This document shows, piece by piece, positions 34,569 through 41,348 of a DNA stretch of 41,348 nt; position 1 is the first letter of the stretch, and the number at the start of each line of letters is the position of its first letter. Source of the DNA: Deltaproteobacteria bacterium (GTDB lineage Bacteria; Desulfobacterota; Desulfobacteria; Desulfobacterales; ETH-SRB1); contig JAJSZW010000016.1 of the NCBI GenBank assembly GCA_030262895.1, forward strand, positions 1,531 to 42,878. Direction: 5' to 3'. A program made the translations under genes and the position numbers. The notes below the pieces were generated by a model. It saw nothing but the letters and a program-made list of their open reading frames with translations. It was not told the origin of the DNA and did not search any database.

Positions 34569-35446
34569 AGCATTTTTGTATCGTATTTAAGCATTTCTAT
34601 TAAATATTTACCGTAATTGTTTTTTAGCAGAGGCTGAGCAAGTTTTTCCACCTGGCTTGCATCTATATAGCCCTTTCTGTAAGCTATTTCTTCAACGCAT
34701 GCCACCTTGAGTCCCTGCCGGTTTTCTATCGCTTCAATAAAATTGGATGCCTGCATAAGCGTTTCATGAGTTCCGGTGTCGAGCCATGCTATTCCTCTTC
34801 CAAGCCTTTCAACGTGAAGCTTTCCCATTTTAAGATAAGCTGTGTTTACATCCGTAATCTCCAGCTCGCCTCTTGCTGAAGGCTTAAGGCCGGCGGCGAT
34901 ATCAAGTACCTGGTTGTCATAAAAATACAGCCCGGTGACCGCATAATTTGATTTCGGCTTATCGGGTTTTTCTTCTATGTTGACTGCCTTGCCGGAACCG
35001 TCAAATTCTACTACGCCATACCTTTGCGGATCTTTTACCCAGTATCCGAAGACAGTTGCGCCGTTATTTTTGTTTTCAGTTTTTGTTAGCTGTCCGGAAA
35101 GCCCCTGACCGTAAAATACGTTGTCGCCAAGTACCATGCATATATCGCCGTTTCCTACAAATTTGCGGCCGATGATAAATGCCTGTGCAAGTCCTTCAGG
35201 CCGTGGTTGTTCAGCATAGGAAAAAGATAAACCCCACTGGGAACCGTCACCTAAAAGCTTTTTAAAAAGCGGAAGATCCTGAGGGGTTGATATGACCAAT
35301 ATATCCCTTATTTCAGCAAGCATGAGAACAGACAGGGGATAGTAGATCATGGGTTTGTCATAAAGAGGCAGGAGTTGCTTGCTTACAACTCTGGTAATCG
35401 GATAGAGCCTTGAGCCTGAACCTCCGGCAAGTATTATTCCTTTCAT
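34565..35446 (-). CDS. rfbA: Glucose-1-phosphate thymidylyltransferase
   Basis: A 293-aa nucleotidyltransferase that makes dTDP-glucose. The start is [18 protein letters not shown] with [47 protein letters not shown] and [15 protein letters not shown], all diagnostic. The in-frame extension upstream to 35554 is heptad-repeat DNA and the end of the TGA-containing gene, so 35446 is the start; AAGGA lies about 10 bp upstream of the ATG. First of three overlapping rhamnose genes. Confidence 0.95.
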   Translation of the reverse strand: MKGIILAGGSGSRLYPITRVVSKQLLPLYDKPMIYYPLSVLMLAEIRDILVISTPQDLPLFKKLLGDGSQWGLSFSYAEQPRPEGLAQAFIIGRKFVGNGDICMVLGDNVFYGQGLSGQLTKTENKNNGATVFGYWVKDPQRYGVVEFDGSGKAVNIEEKPDKPKSNYAVTGLYFYDNQVLDIAAGLKPSARGELEITDVNTAYLKMGKLHVERLGRGIAWLDTGTHETLMQASNFIEAIENRQGLKVACVEEIAYRKGYIDASQVEKLAQPLLKNNYGKYLIEMLKYDTKML

Positions 35447-35473
35447 GAGGATGTATCCTTTTTGCGGGTTTCG

Positions 35474-35522
35474 GGTTTGTAATAGTTCACGTTTAACTGT
35501 GAACCGTGAACGGTTATTCGCA
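35474..35522. repeat. Heptad repeat between the TGA-containing gene and rfbA
   Basis: TAGTTCACGTTTAACTG followed by TGAACCGTGAACGG, single-armed, without the conserved core. It covers the stop codon of the small upstream gene (35514-35516) and ends 28 bp before the rfbA start. Confidence 0.6.
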
Positions 35523-35669
35523 CATTTTATCCATCCAGCGGTCAATCTGGTCACGATACTCGTCGGTTCTGGTTTCCATTTTGCAAGACTTGCAAATTAC
35601 TTTGGCATCGCATCAGCGGCCGAAGATTTCAGCATGTCCGCCGCAGAATATGCATACGAGTTTGAGCAT
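35514..35669 (-). CDS. Candidate small zinc-ribbon selenoprotein (in-frame TGA at codon 19)
   Basis: A 51-codon gene read through one TGA (35615-35613): [39 protein letters not shown], then [16 protein letters not shown] (C6, C9) and CKSC (C26, C29) make a zinc-ribbon knuckle pair; U19 lies next to C20 in the loop between them. The frame stays clean on both sides of the TGA. AAAGG lies 9 bp before the ATG. Beginning 17 bases after the TGA the RNA forms a 7-bp stem, UUUGCAA and UUGCAAA with a GUC loop, whose G is 23 nt beyond the UGA, in the range of bacterial SECIS elements. SelB is encoded in the same window. Alternatives: a pseudogene where CGA (Arg) became TGA, since the zinc ribbon is complete without U; or a chance hairpin, because C-K-S-C-K with TGC codons is partly self-complementary. 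Function unknown. Confidence 0.55.
35580..35596 (-). promoter_or_regulatory. SECIS-like hairpin within the candidate selenoprotein gene
   Basis: The minus-strand transcript reads UUUGCAA (35596-35590), GUC (35589-35587), UUGCAAA (35586-35580). It is a perfect 7-bp stem with a small loop starting with G, and the UGA-to-loop spacing is 23 nt. The top resembles the GCAGGUCUGC tip of the E. coli fdhF SECIS. It is also partly forced by the codons for CKSCK. Confidence 0.45.
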
Positions 35670-35686
35670 TTAACAAAACCTTTATC

Positions 35687-35766
35687 GTAACAGTTTACGG
35701 TTTACAGTCCACGGTTTACGGTTGATCAAAACATAAAACTGTAAACCGACAACCGTGAACCGTTAC
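35687..35766. repeat. Heptad-repeat palindrome with GATCAAAACATAAAA core
   Basis: The left arm GTAACAGTTTACGG, TTTACAG, TCCACGG, TTTACGG and the right arm CTGTAAACCGACAACCGTGA to CCGTTAC flank the core GATCAAAACATAAAA (35724-35738). It is the cleanest copy of the family and lies just upstream of the TGA-containing gene, where that gene's promoter would be expected. Confidence 0.8.
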
Positions 35767-35843
35767 CCTTCATTGATATTTTTGAAAAAATTTCTTATGT
35801 TTTCACTTTTGTTACAACATAAATCAAGACTTAAATTTGGATA

Positions 35844-35906
35844 GACTGAAGGCTAAAGATAGAAGCTTCCTGATAGCCTTCAGCCTTCAACCTTCAGCCT
35901 TCATCA
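35844..35906. repeat. CTTCAGC heptad repeat at the end of the MFS gene
   Basis: The left arm TGAAGGCTAAAGAT (about 35847) faces TAGCCTTCAGCCTTCAACC, then TTCAGCC, TTCATCAGCC (35873-35909), period 7. The MFS stop codon and last residues (LMKAEG) lie in the right arm. Same unit as at 31877. Confidence 0.7.
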
Positions 35907-37104
35907 GCCTATCCGCCTTCGGCAGCATCAGAATAAAGGGAATGCCCAGCAGACCCAGTGCGGCGCTGATTAGATAAGTGGCGTGCAGCCCAACGAGGTC
36001 GGCGATCAAACCCACTATGACAAGAATTGCCGATCTGGCCATGAAAGAAATCATCATGAAAAACCCGTTTGCAGCAGAAGGACTGTTTTTGGCATGCTCC
36101 TGGACGAGAGCCAGCATTACCGGCGTTGTTGAAAGGATGGTGAATCCTGAAAAAAGCAGTGCAAGATAACGTACCCACCCGCCGCTCCAGACAAACAGCA
36201 GTAAGCTGAGCGGCGCGCCTAACAGGGAAGCAAGTAAAATCCGACGTCGGCCGAAGCGGTCACTAAAATGGCCTGCGGCAAGAATTCCTATCACCCCTGC
36301 GGCCTCAAAAACTGTCAGACAGGCTCCTGCAAGCCAGAGATTTCCGGTTTCTATTTTAATGAATGTGGGCAGAAAAAAGGTCATTGATGCATGCATGAAT
36401 CCTCTGGCAACCAGTATTGCAGTGAGCGGCAGCAAAACAAAGCGCATTTCATGCCAGGTCTCCATGGCCGATACATGGCGGCGCTTATCCACATTTACAG
36501 GCATATCTCGAAATTTAAAGTACAGCCAGCATGATGCTATCAAACCAAAAGCCATTATTGGATAGAATCCTTCAAGACCCATCAGAGAGACCGCTCCAAC
36601 GGCTACCAGCGGGCCTACGGTTCTTGCCAGCTCGCCGCCTGTCATGTAGAAACTCATTCCCAGGCCTTTTTTTGTGCCGGAAAGGCGTGAGATCATAACC
36701 GGTGACGGTACATGAAAAACAGCAACGCTGATACCTGTAATAAACAAAAGGATCACCAGTACCCCGTAACTTGGAGCGAGGCCTATAAGGCTCATCGGAA
36801 CAGCCGTCATCGCAGGTGCAAGTACAATAAAGTAACGGACGCTTATACGGTCGGCTAAAGTTCCAATATAAGGATTCAGAAGCGATGGAATTTGAGCAGC
36901 CGAAGCAAGGAGGCCGGCTTGTGAAAGAGACATGGAAAACTTTTCAATAAAAAGAGGCAGCAGGGGAGCAAGAAAACTGGAATAAATGTCATGGATGAAG
37001 TGGCAGATGGAAAGAGCCAGAATCTTTTCGGTCTGAAATCCGCTGGAAGAAGGTGGTAAATTTGTTTCAAATTCTTTTTTATTATTATCCGTATTCACAA
37101 TCAA
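35887..37104 (-). CDS. MFS transporter, fosmidomycin-resistance (Fsr)-like
   Basis: A 405-aa transporter with about 12 TM helices. LSICHFIHDIYSSFLAPLLP at the first helix, FSMSLSQAGLLASAAQIPSL, GISVAVFHVPSPVMISRLSG and SFYMTGGELARTVGPL resemble the Fsr family, in which His and a GG(N/E)LGR-like helix 5 are conserved. The loop GHFSDRFGRRRILLAS is the MFS A-like motif between helices 8 and 9. Probable role is proton-driven drug or metabolite export. The C-terminal LMKAEG comes from the repeat. Monocistronic; the start M may be followed by a cytosolic tail rich in Asn and Lys. Confidence 0.82.
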   Translation of the reverse strand: MIVNTDNNKKEFETNLPPSSSGFQTEKILALSICHFIHDIYSSFLAPLLPLFIEKFSMSLSQAGLLASAAQIPSLLNPYIGTLADRISVRYFIVLAPAMTAVPMSLIGLAPSYGVLVILLFITGISVAVFHVPSPVMISRLSGTKKGLGMSFYMTGGELARTVGPLVAVGAVSLMGLEGFYPIMAFGLIASCWLYFKFRDMPVNVDKRRHVSAMETWHEMRFVLLPLTAILVARGFMHASMTFFLPTFIKIETGNLWLAGACLTVFEAAGVIGILAAGHFSDRFGRRRILLASLLGAPLSLLLFVWSGGWVRYLALLFSGFTILSTTPVMLALVQEHAKNSPSAANGFFMMISFMARSAILVIVGLIADLVGLHATYLISAALGLLGIPFILMLPKADRLMKAEG

Positions 37105-37256
37105 GCGTGCACCTTTCTGAAAAAAAAAGCATTTAGATCATCAATAAATAATAAATCATCATTTTTCGATAAGTTAATATTGATTAAGGTTTATCAGTAA
37201 GTTATATTATTAAAGTTGCAGATGGATTTTTTGAAAATATAGCCGCTTCAGGTATA

Positions 37257-37435
37257 GGGCTCGGTCAAAAATAGCTTGGCATTTTTGCATCCCAACTTCA
37301 CCATATCTTTAATCGGTCTTCATTCGCAAAAGTCCTCGAAATAGCTCGCTATTCCTGCGGTTTTGCTCAATCGGATCGATTAAATCTACGGCAAATTTGG
37401 GCGCAAATTCTACCAAGTTATTTTTGACCGAGCCC
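37257..37435. repeat. 179-bp imperfect palindrome (MITE-like hairpin)
   Basis: It starts GGGCTCGGTCAAAAATA and ends TATTTTTGACCGAGCCC, a perfect terminal 17-bp inverted repeat. Arms stay imperfectly complementary (CTTGG/CCAAG, TTTAATCGG/TCGATTAAA, GCAAAA/TTTTGC) to a tip GAAATAGCTCGCTATTCC near 37342. The whole transcript would fold back on itself. It has no ORF. It occupies most of the 507-bp space between the MFS start and thiC, together with the 37-aa ORF. Confidence 0.75.
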
Positions 37436-37463
37436 ATAATCGAATTCAAACCAGGAAAAACTT

Positions 37464-37577
37464 ATGCATAAAATATCACCGGTCAAAAATTCAAGTGAGC
37501 TTATCAAGAAGAAAAGCTGGTGGAATAGATTAATGGAATGGCTGGCTAAAGCGAATAAAAATGTATGCCGCCATTGA
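37464..37577 (+). CDS. 37-aa peptide, SWWNRLMEWLAKANK motif
   Basis: The ORF MHKISPVKNSSELIKKKSWW, NRLMEWLAKANKNVCRH with a good AGGA 7 bp before the ATG. Basic N-terminal half followed by an amphipathic Trp-rich helix, ending with a single Cys near the tail. It resembles small Trp/Lys peptides (bacteriocin-like or membrane-active regulators), but no family is identified. It begins 28 bp after the end of the 179-bp palindrome and is followed by a strong hairpin at 37592-37610. Convergent with thiC. Confidence 0.5.
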   Translation: MHKISPVKNSSELIKKKSWWNRLMEWLAKANKNVCRH

Positions 37578-37591
37578 AAGCCGGGCAGCAG

Positions 37592-37610
37592 GCCTCGCAG
37601 GTAGCGAGGC
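37592..37610. terminator. Hairpin between the 37-aa ORF and thiC
   Basis: GCCTCGC (37592-37598) pairs with GCGAGGC (37604-37610) around AGGTA. It could serve as a bidirectional transcription stop between converging genes. T-richness is modest (GTTAGCTATTTATTTT on the plus side). Confidence 0.45.
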
Positions 37611-37611
37611 G

Positions 37612-38889
37612 TTAGCTATTTATTTTCCCCAGTTTAATCGCACAGAACTCACCACACATGGTACAGCCTTCTTTGCCGGCACTCTCGCTGGTTTCCAAAC
37701 ATGCCCTTACTTTTTCAGGGTCTATAGAAAGGTTTACCTGACCTTCCCAGTTGAATTCATCTCTGTATTTTGCCATGAGTAAATCTTTTTCAATTGCGCC
37801 GGGAACCCCCTTTGCGATGTCTGCAATGTGTGCGGCAATTTTTGAAGCAATTATACCTTCTTTTACATCTTCTATAGTAGGTAGTCTTAAGTGCTCCGCC
37901 GGAGTAACATAACACAGGAAGTCTGCGCCGGCTGATCCGGCAATGGCTCCTCCAATAGCGGCAGTAATATGGTCATAGCCAGGAGCTATGTCTGTGGGAA
38001 TTGGACCAAGTACATAGAATGGAGCTCCCTGGCAAAGACTTTTTTCCAGCTCAACATTAGCCTTAATTTCTCTGATTGGAACATGTCCGGGGCCTTCAAT
38101 CATAACCTGAACACCTTGATCTCTTGCTCTTTTTGTAAGTTCGCCAAGGGTTATCAGTTCTTCAACCTGTGCCCTGTCAGTTGCATCGGCAATACATCCC
38201 GGCCTCAAACCATCGCCGAGACTGAGGACCATGTCATAATGCCCGGCTATTTCAAGTAATTTATCATATTGTTCATAGAGAGGATTTTCTCTTTTGTTAC
38301 ATCTTATCCAATTAGCTAAAAAAGATCCTCCTCTGCTGACAATGCCTAAATGACGCCCTCCAATTTCAAGACAGCCAATACTTTTTTTTGTTATCCCGCA
38401 ATGAACTGTAATAAAATCTACACCGTCTTCACCATTTTCTTCTATGACCCTGAACATGTCTTCAGCGGTCATTTCAACGATAGCTTTTTTAGAATTCAGC
38501 ATCTGAACTGCCGCCTGATATATAGGTACTGTTCCAATTACCAATGATGATTCTTTGATAATTGCTTTTCTTATCGCTTTGATATCGCCGCCTGTAGAGA
38601 GATCCATAATAGTATCTGCTCCGGCAGCAACAGATACTCTTACCTTCTTGAGCTCTAAATCAATATCTGTACGGTCTTTTGACGTTCCGATATTGGCGTT
38701 GACTTTTGTTTTTAAACCCTTACCAATTGCGAGAGGTGAAATGGATTTGTGCTTTTTGTTTCTTATTACTACTATATTACCATTTTCAACTCCCTTGCGA
38801 ATGAATTCAGGATCAACTCCTTCATATTCGGCACATATCTCCATTTCTTCTGAGATTTTATTTTTACGGGCCATTTCTAATTGAGTCAT
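37612..38889 (-). CDS. thiC: Phosphomethylpyrimidine synthase ThiC (short form)
   Basis: A 425-aa radical SAM enzyme converting aminoimidazole ribotide to HMP-P for thiamine. Motifs: VNANIGTS near residue 62, GADTIMDLSTGGDIKAIR near 86, TVPIYQA near 118, VDFITVHCGI near 145, SRGGSFLANW, RPGCIADA, MIEGPGHVP and GPIPTDIAPGYDHITAAIGG. The C-terminal cluster motif is CTMCGEFC, CX2CX3C, one residue shorter than the usual CX2CX4C; this is also seen in the related 5-hydroxybenzimidazole synthase BzaF. Being last gene of a TPP-riboswitch operon favours ThiC. The ATG follows thi4 by 3 bp; the end is bounded by the hairpin at 37592. Confidence 0.9.
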   Translation of the reverse strand: MTQLEMARKNKISEEMEICAEYEGVDPEFIRKGVENGNIVVIRNKKHKSISPLAIGKGLKTKVNANIGTSKDRTDIDLELKKVRVSVAAGADTIMDLSTGGDIKAIRKAIIKESSLVIGTVPIYQAAVQMLNSKKAIVEMTAEDMFRVIEENGEDGVDFITVHCGITKKSIGCLEIGGRHLGIVSRGGSFLANWIRCNKRENPLYEQYDKLLEIAGHYDMVLSLGDGLRPGCIADATDRAQVEELITLGELTKRARDQGVQVMIEGPGHVPIREIKANVELEKSLCQGAPFYVLGPIPTDIAPGYDHITAAIGGAIAGSAGADFLCYVTPAEHLRLPTIEDVKEGIIASKIAAHIADIAKGVPGAIEKDLLMAKYRDEFNWEGQVNLSIDPEKVRACLETSESAGKEGCTMCGEFCAIKLGKINS

Positions 38890-38892
38890 AAT

Positions 38893-39672
38893 CTATATCT
38901 CCGTTTTTGCAATAATAAGCTCTGCTATTTTCTTTCCTGAGAGAAGCATTCCTCCGAAGATTGGACCCATTCTGGGACCTCCGAAAGCAGCGTTTGCCGA
39001 CATTCCTGCGACATATACGCCCGGGCAGATTTCTCTTGTATTTTCAATTGTCAGCTTTTCTGCCTTCTCTGCCCACATGGACCGTTCGCCCATTACTCCC
39101 CCGCTTTCAGTATTTAACTTCATATCTGCTTTTCGCTCAATAACATTAAGCATTTCTGTTGCATGTCCTGTTGCATCAACAACATTTTTTGCCATAATTG
39201 TAAGGGGGTCAACATGAAGTCCTGTCATTTCCACAGGTGACCATGTAATGACAAGGCCAACTACACGATTTTCCCGAATTACAACGTCTTCCACACTCAT
39301 ACAATTAAAGATTTTTGCCCCAGCCTTAGTTGCATATGAGCATATCGTGGTAATGGATTCAACGGCGTCTGCTGTAAAATATCCCGGCTGATATTCTCTT
39401 GTTTTTATATCAAAAATATCCAGTATTTCTTTGCCTTCTTTTTGTACCACTATTTCGTTAAACATCATTCCGCCGCCCCACATTCCGCCGCCTATACTTA
39501 ACTTGCGTTCATAAAGAGCTACTTTTTTGCCGGCTTTTGCCAGAAAATACGCTGCTACAAGTCCGGATGGGCCTCCGCCGACGATTGCAGTATCAACCTC
39601 TGTATATTCCAGAAATTTTTGTGAAAAACGGTCTATTATTGCTTTGGTTATTATAACTTCATTTAATGCCAT
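38893..39672 (-). CDS. thi4: Sulfide-dependent thiazole synthase Thi4
   Basis: A 259-aa flavoprotein-like enzyme that makes adenosine diphospho-5-(beta-ethyl)-4-methylthiazole carboxylate from NAD and glycine. The Rossmann motif [38 protein letters not shown], and [20 protein letters not shown] are visible. At the sulfur-donor position the sequence is GLHVDPL: His replaces the suicidal Cys of yeast Thi4, as in methanogen enzymes that take free sulfide. [15 protein letters not shown] closes the domain. The start at 39672 is chosen; the 15-residue extension to 39717 is repeat DNA. The Fe and sulfide requirement fits an anaerobic sulfidic habitat (inference). Confidence 0.92.
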   Translation of the reverse strand: MALNEVIITKAIIDRFSQKFLEYTEVDTAIVGGGPSGLVAAYFLAKAGKKVALYERKLSIGGGMWGGGMMFNEIVVQKEGKEILDIFDIKTREYQPGYFTADAVESITTICSYATKAGAKIFNCMSVEDVVIRENRVVGLVITWSPVEMTGLHVDPLTIMAKNVVDATGHATEMLNVIERKADMKLNTESGGVMGERSMWAEKAEKLTIENTREICPGVYVAGMSANAAFGGPRMGPIFGGMLLSGKKIAELIIAKTEI

Positions 39673-39695
39673 AATATTATTAATCTCCTTTTTAA

Positions 39696-39754
39696 GTAAC
39701 GGTTCAGGGTTGATCAAAACATAAAACTGTTAACTGTAAACCGATAACTGTTAT
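39696..39754. repeat. Heptad repeat with GATCAAAACATAAAA core between thiDN and thi4
   Basis: GTAACGGTTCAGGG, core GATCAAAACATAAAA (about 39712-39726), CTGTTAACTGTAAACCG and ATAACTGTTAT. It sits inside the thiamine operon between genes 1 and 2 and may be an internal transcript hairpin. It encodes the rejected N-terminal extension of Thi4. Confidence 0.75.
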
Positions 39755-39778
39755 CTTATTAATTAGTTAAAAAAATAC

Positions 39779-41128
39779 TTACAAGACTTTCAACCTTTTT
39801 GATATACTCAATACCTTATCGACAACATCAGCAGGCTTTTTACCTATAACCCTTATCATCGGCTCCTTGCCTAAATCACCGCGGTCAAAAATTATATCTG
39901 GTATTGAATTCCTCTTTGAAAGTACGGAATTAATTCCCCATTTTAAAGAATAACTATCTTTAGACTTGGTATCATCAGGCTCACCGGAACGGTCAAAATT
40001 ATCCACATCAAATCCCAATGCTATGCATATGCCGATAATGTCTTCGGAAAACCTTATATTCATAGCGCATCGGTTGTCCGCATTATATTTCATGGCACTC
40101 AGGATTATGTCGGCAATATGACTGGAAGCGCCAAAAGCGGGATCACATAAAGTTCCGGTTTCTTCTCCAATCCTGATAATTCGCCCCGGTATGGCTGCAA
40201 TGTCTTCTGCCTTGTTTGCATAGGGTAGGGCATAACCCAGGTTTGATTGTACTTCGGGAATAATATTTCCGCATTTTTCCGCATTTAATCTTTGCAGGGC
40301 AGCTTTAAGTTTTTGAATACAGTCATACCGTTCAATTTCCTGCAGAACATGGGCAAGGTGGTTTGTCGGACCATGTCCGCTGCCTATATTCAGAGAAAAA
40401 CGTATGGCGGTAGTTGTGTATTCTTTTGCTGTTTTTACTGCCTCAAAAACAGATTTTCCCTCAGCAAGCTTTGTAGCAATAGCAGCGGAAAATGTACATC
40501 CGGTACCATGAGTATTTTTCGTATCTATCCTCTCAGAAGTAAACTCGTGAAAGTTTTTTCCATCATACAAAATGTCCACGGGATTGCCGGCAAGATGTCC
40601 ACCCTTTACAACTACGTTTTTTGCCCCTAACCCGCAGATAATTTCGGCTGATTTTTTCATATCGTCAATAGATGATACCTTGATTTTAGCCAGTTCTTCA
40701 GCTTCAGGAATATTTGGTGTAATTATAAGAGCTAAGGGCAAAAGTTCTTCAATCAGGGATTTTTTTGCTTCATTTACTATAAGTGGAGCCCCTCCTTTTG
40801 CCACCATTACAGGATCTACAACAAGCTTGTTTATTCCATATTGCCGCAGCTTTTTAGAAACCACTCTTATTATTTTGGAATTGGCCAGCATCCCGGTTTT
40901 GGCTGCATCAATTCCTATATCTGTGGCCACGGAATCAAACTGCTTTTCTACAAAATCTTCCGGGACTTCATAAACCCCTTGTACGCCAAGGGTATTTTGA
41001 GCGGTCAAAGCAGTTATGACACTCATCCCGAATCCGCCCAAGACGGTGATAGTCTTCAAATCCGCCTGTATCCCCGCTCCTCCGCCTGAATCCGATCCGG
41101 CGATGGTTAGAACCCTGCTAACGCCCAT
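39779..41128 (-). CDS. thiD: ThiD-ThiN fusion: HMP/HMP-P kinase and thiamine-phosphate synthase
   Basis: A 449-aa bifunctional protein. Residues 1-265 are ThiD: VLTIAGSDSGGGAGIQADLK with the substrate loop, VVDPVMVAKGGAPL, ITPNIPEAEELA and the anion hole KNTHGTGCTFSAAIA. Residues about 270-449 are ThiN, the archaeal-type thiamine phosphate synthase (PEVQSNLGYALPYA, RIGEETGTLCDPAFGASSHI, MNIRFSEDIIGICIALGF and DRGDLGKEPMIRV). It replaces ThiE. First gene of thiDN-thi4-thiC, directly after the TPP riboswitch and terminator, so it should be shut off by thiamine diphosphate. Confidence 0.94.
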   Translation of the reverse strand: MGVSRVLTIAGSDSGGGAGIQADLKTITVLGGFGMSVITALTAQNTLGVQGVYEVPEDFVEKQFDSVATDIGIDAAKTGMLANSKIIRVVSKKLRQYGINKLVVDPVMVAKGGAPLIVNEAKKSLIEELLPLALIITPNIPEAEELAKIKVSSIDDMKKSAEIICGLGAKNVVVKGGHLAGNPVDILYDGKNFHEFTSERIDTKNTHGTGCTFSAAIATKLAEGKSVFEAVKTAKEYTTTAIRFSLNIGSGHGPTNHLAHVLQEIERYDCIQKLKAALQRLNAEKCGNIIPEVQSNLGYALPYANKAEDIAAIPGRIIRIGEETGTLCDPAFGASSHIADIILSAMKYNADNRCAMNIRFSEDIIGICIALGFDVDNFDRSGEPDDTKSKDSYSLKWGINSVLSKRNSIPDIIFDRGDLGKEPMIRVIGKKPADVVDKVLSISKRLKVL

Positions 41129-41172
41129 GACTTATCTCCTTTTTCAAAGGTCTCGAGTTAATCCTGTAAATT

Positions 41173-41209
41173 AAAAAAGGCCGATACCTTCCTTACCGGA
41201 GATATGGCC
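41173..41209 (-). terminator. Riboswitch-controlled intrinsic terminator
   Basis: On the minus strand GGCCATATCTCC (from 41209), a short loop, GGAAGGTATCGGCC, then TTTTTT (41178-41173). The stem closes with GGCC/GGCC. It lies between the TPP aptamer and thiDN, the place of an expression platform. Confidence 0.7.
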
Positions 41210-41239
41210 CTTTGAAAATGAAAACGTAACAAAATTTTA

Positions 41240-41316
41240 GTTTCCGCTCCCTACGCTGGTATAATCCAGGTCAGGTTCAAAGGGTATTTTCTCAGCCGGA
41301 CAGGCACCCCTGCAAT
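41240..41316 (-). promoter_or_regulatory. TPP riboswitch (THI element)
   Basis: On the minus strand the aptamer starts near GGGGTGCCTGTCCGGCTGAG and continues AAAATACCCTTTGAACCTGA, CCTGGATTATACCAGCGTAG, GGAGCGG. CTGAGA, TACCC, GAACCTGA and the TGG-TACCAGCGTAGGGA segments are the invariant parts of the TPP-binding aptamer. It is followed by the terminator at 41209-41173 and then the thiDN-thi4-thiC operon. Confidence 0.95.
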
Positions 41317-41348
41317 TATTATGTATTTACCTCAACTATTTCATATAA

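Noticed and set aside
35447..35554. 36-residue N-terminal extension of rfbA
   Set aside because: Encoded by heptad repeat and by the antisense-frame shadow of the small gene; MKGIILAGG is the true family start.
39673..39717. 15-residue N-terminal extension of Thi4
   Set aside because: Begins at TTG inside the heptad repeat; family proteins begin near [12 protein letters not shown].

Overview
The window looks like the chromosome of a strictly anaerobic deltaproteobacterium, most likely a sulfate reducer of the Desulfobacterota (inference; no 16S rRNA is present). Supporting genes are a four-subunit 2-oxoacid:ferredoxin oxidoreductase (korDABC), a sulfide-dependent type Thi4, an archaeal-type ThiN fused to ThiD, SelB, CobO, and low-to-moderate GC DNA rich in dispersed repeats.

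Layout. Positions 1-3751 (+): end of a radical SAM protein, then korD-korA-korB-korC with an intrinsic terminator. Positions about 3800-11600: an accessory island of minus-strand genes. It has at least two integron attC-like sites, a papain-like protease and a large CLCA-like zincin/VWA protein sharing one possible cassette, a small membrane-anchored protein, an ORF-less group IIC intron plus a second truncated copy of its 5' end, and a frameshifted HEPN-like gene. No integrase is visible, so it would be a cassette cluster lacking its integron. Positions 11646-13715: tyrosine phenol-lyase and gene debris (methyltransferase and IS30 fragments). Positions 13715-22379: hemW, selB with a tiny overlapping membrane-protein gene, PBP1A, a small helical protein, a GAF sensor-like protein and cobO. 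Positions 22407-31548 (-): a MoxR/Bat operon (moxR, DUF58, DUF4381-like, batA, batB/C, batD, batE), broken between batB/C and batD by a TumE/TumA toxin-antitoxin remnant. Positions 31707-37104: reverse transcriptase fragment, U32 peptidase, rfbD-rfbC-rfbA, a 51-codon gene with an in-frame TGA that is a candidate selenoprotein, and a fosmidomycin-resistance-like MFS transporter. Positions 37105-41318: a long palindrome, a 37-aa ORF, and the thiamine operon thiDN-thi4-thiC under a TPP riboswitch.

Two themes stand out. First, intergenic DNA is filled with families of 7-bp tandem repeats arranged as inverted arms. Four copies share the loop core GATCAAAACATAAAA or a close variant, some are nested inside one another, and several run into genes and supply their last codons. 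Second, the best candidates for undescribed biology are the small zinc-ribbon selenoprotein candidate (TGA plus a bacterial SECIS-like hairpin, with selB in the same window) and the attC/group IIC intron island carrying CLCA-like and papain-like proteins. All calls come from reading the sequence; no database search was run.
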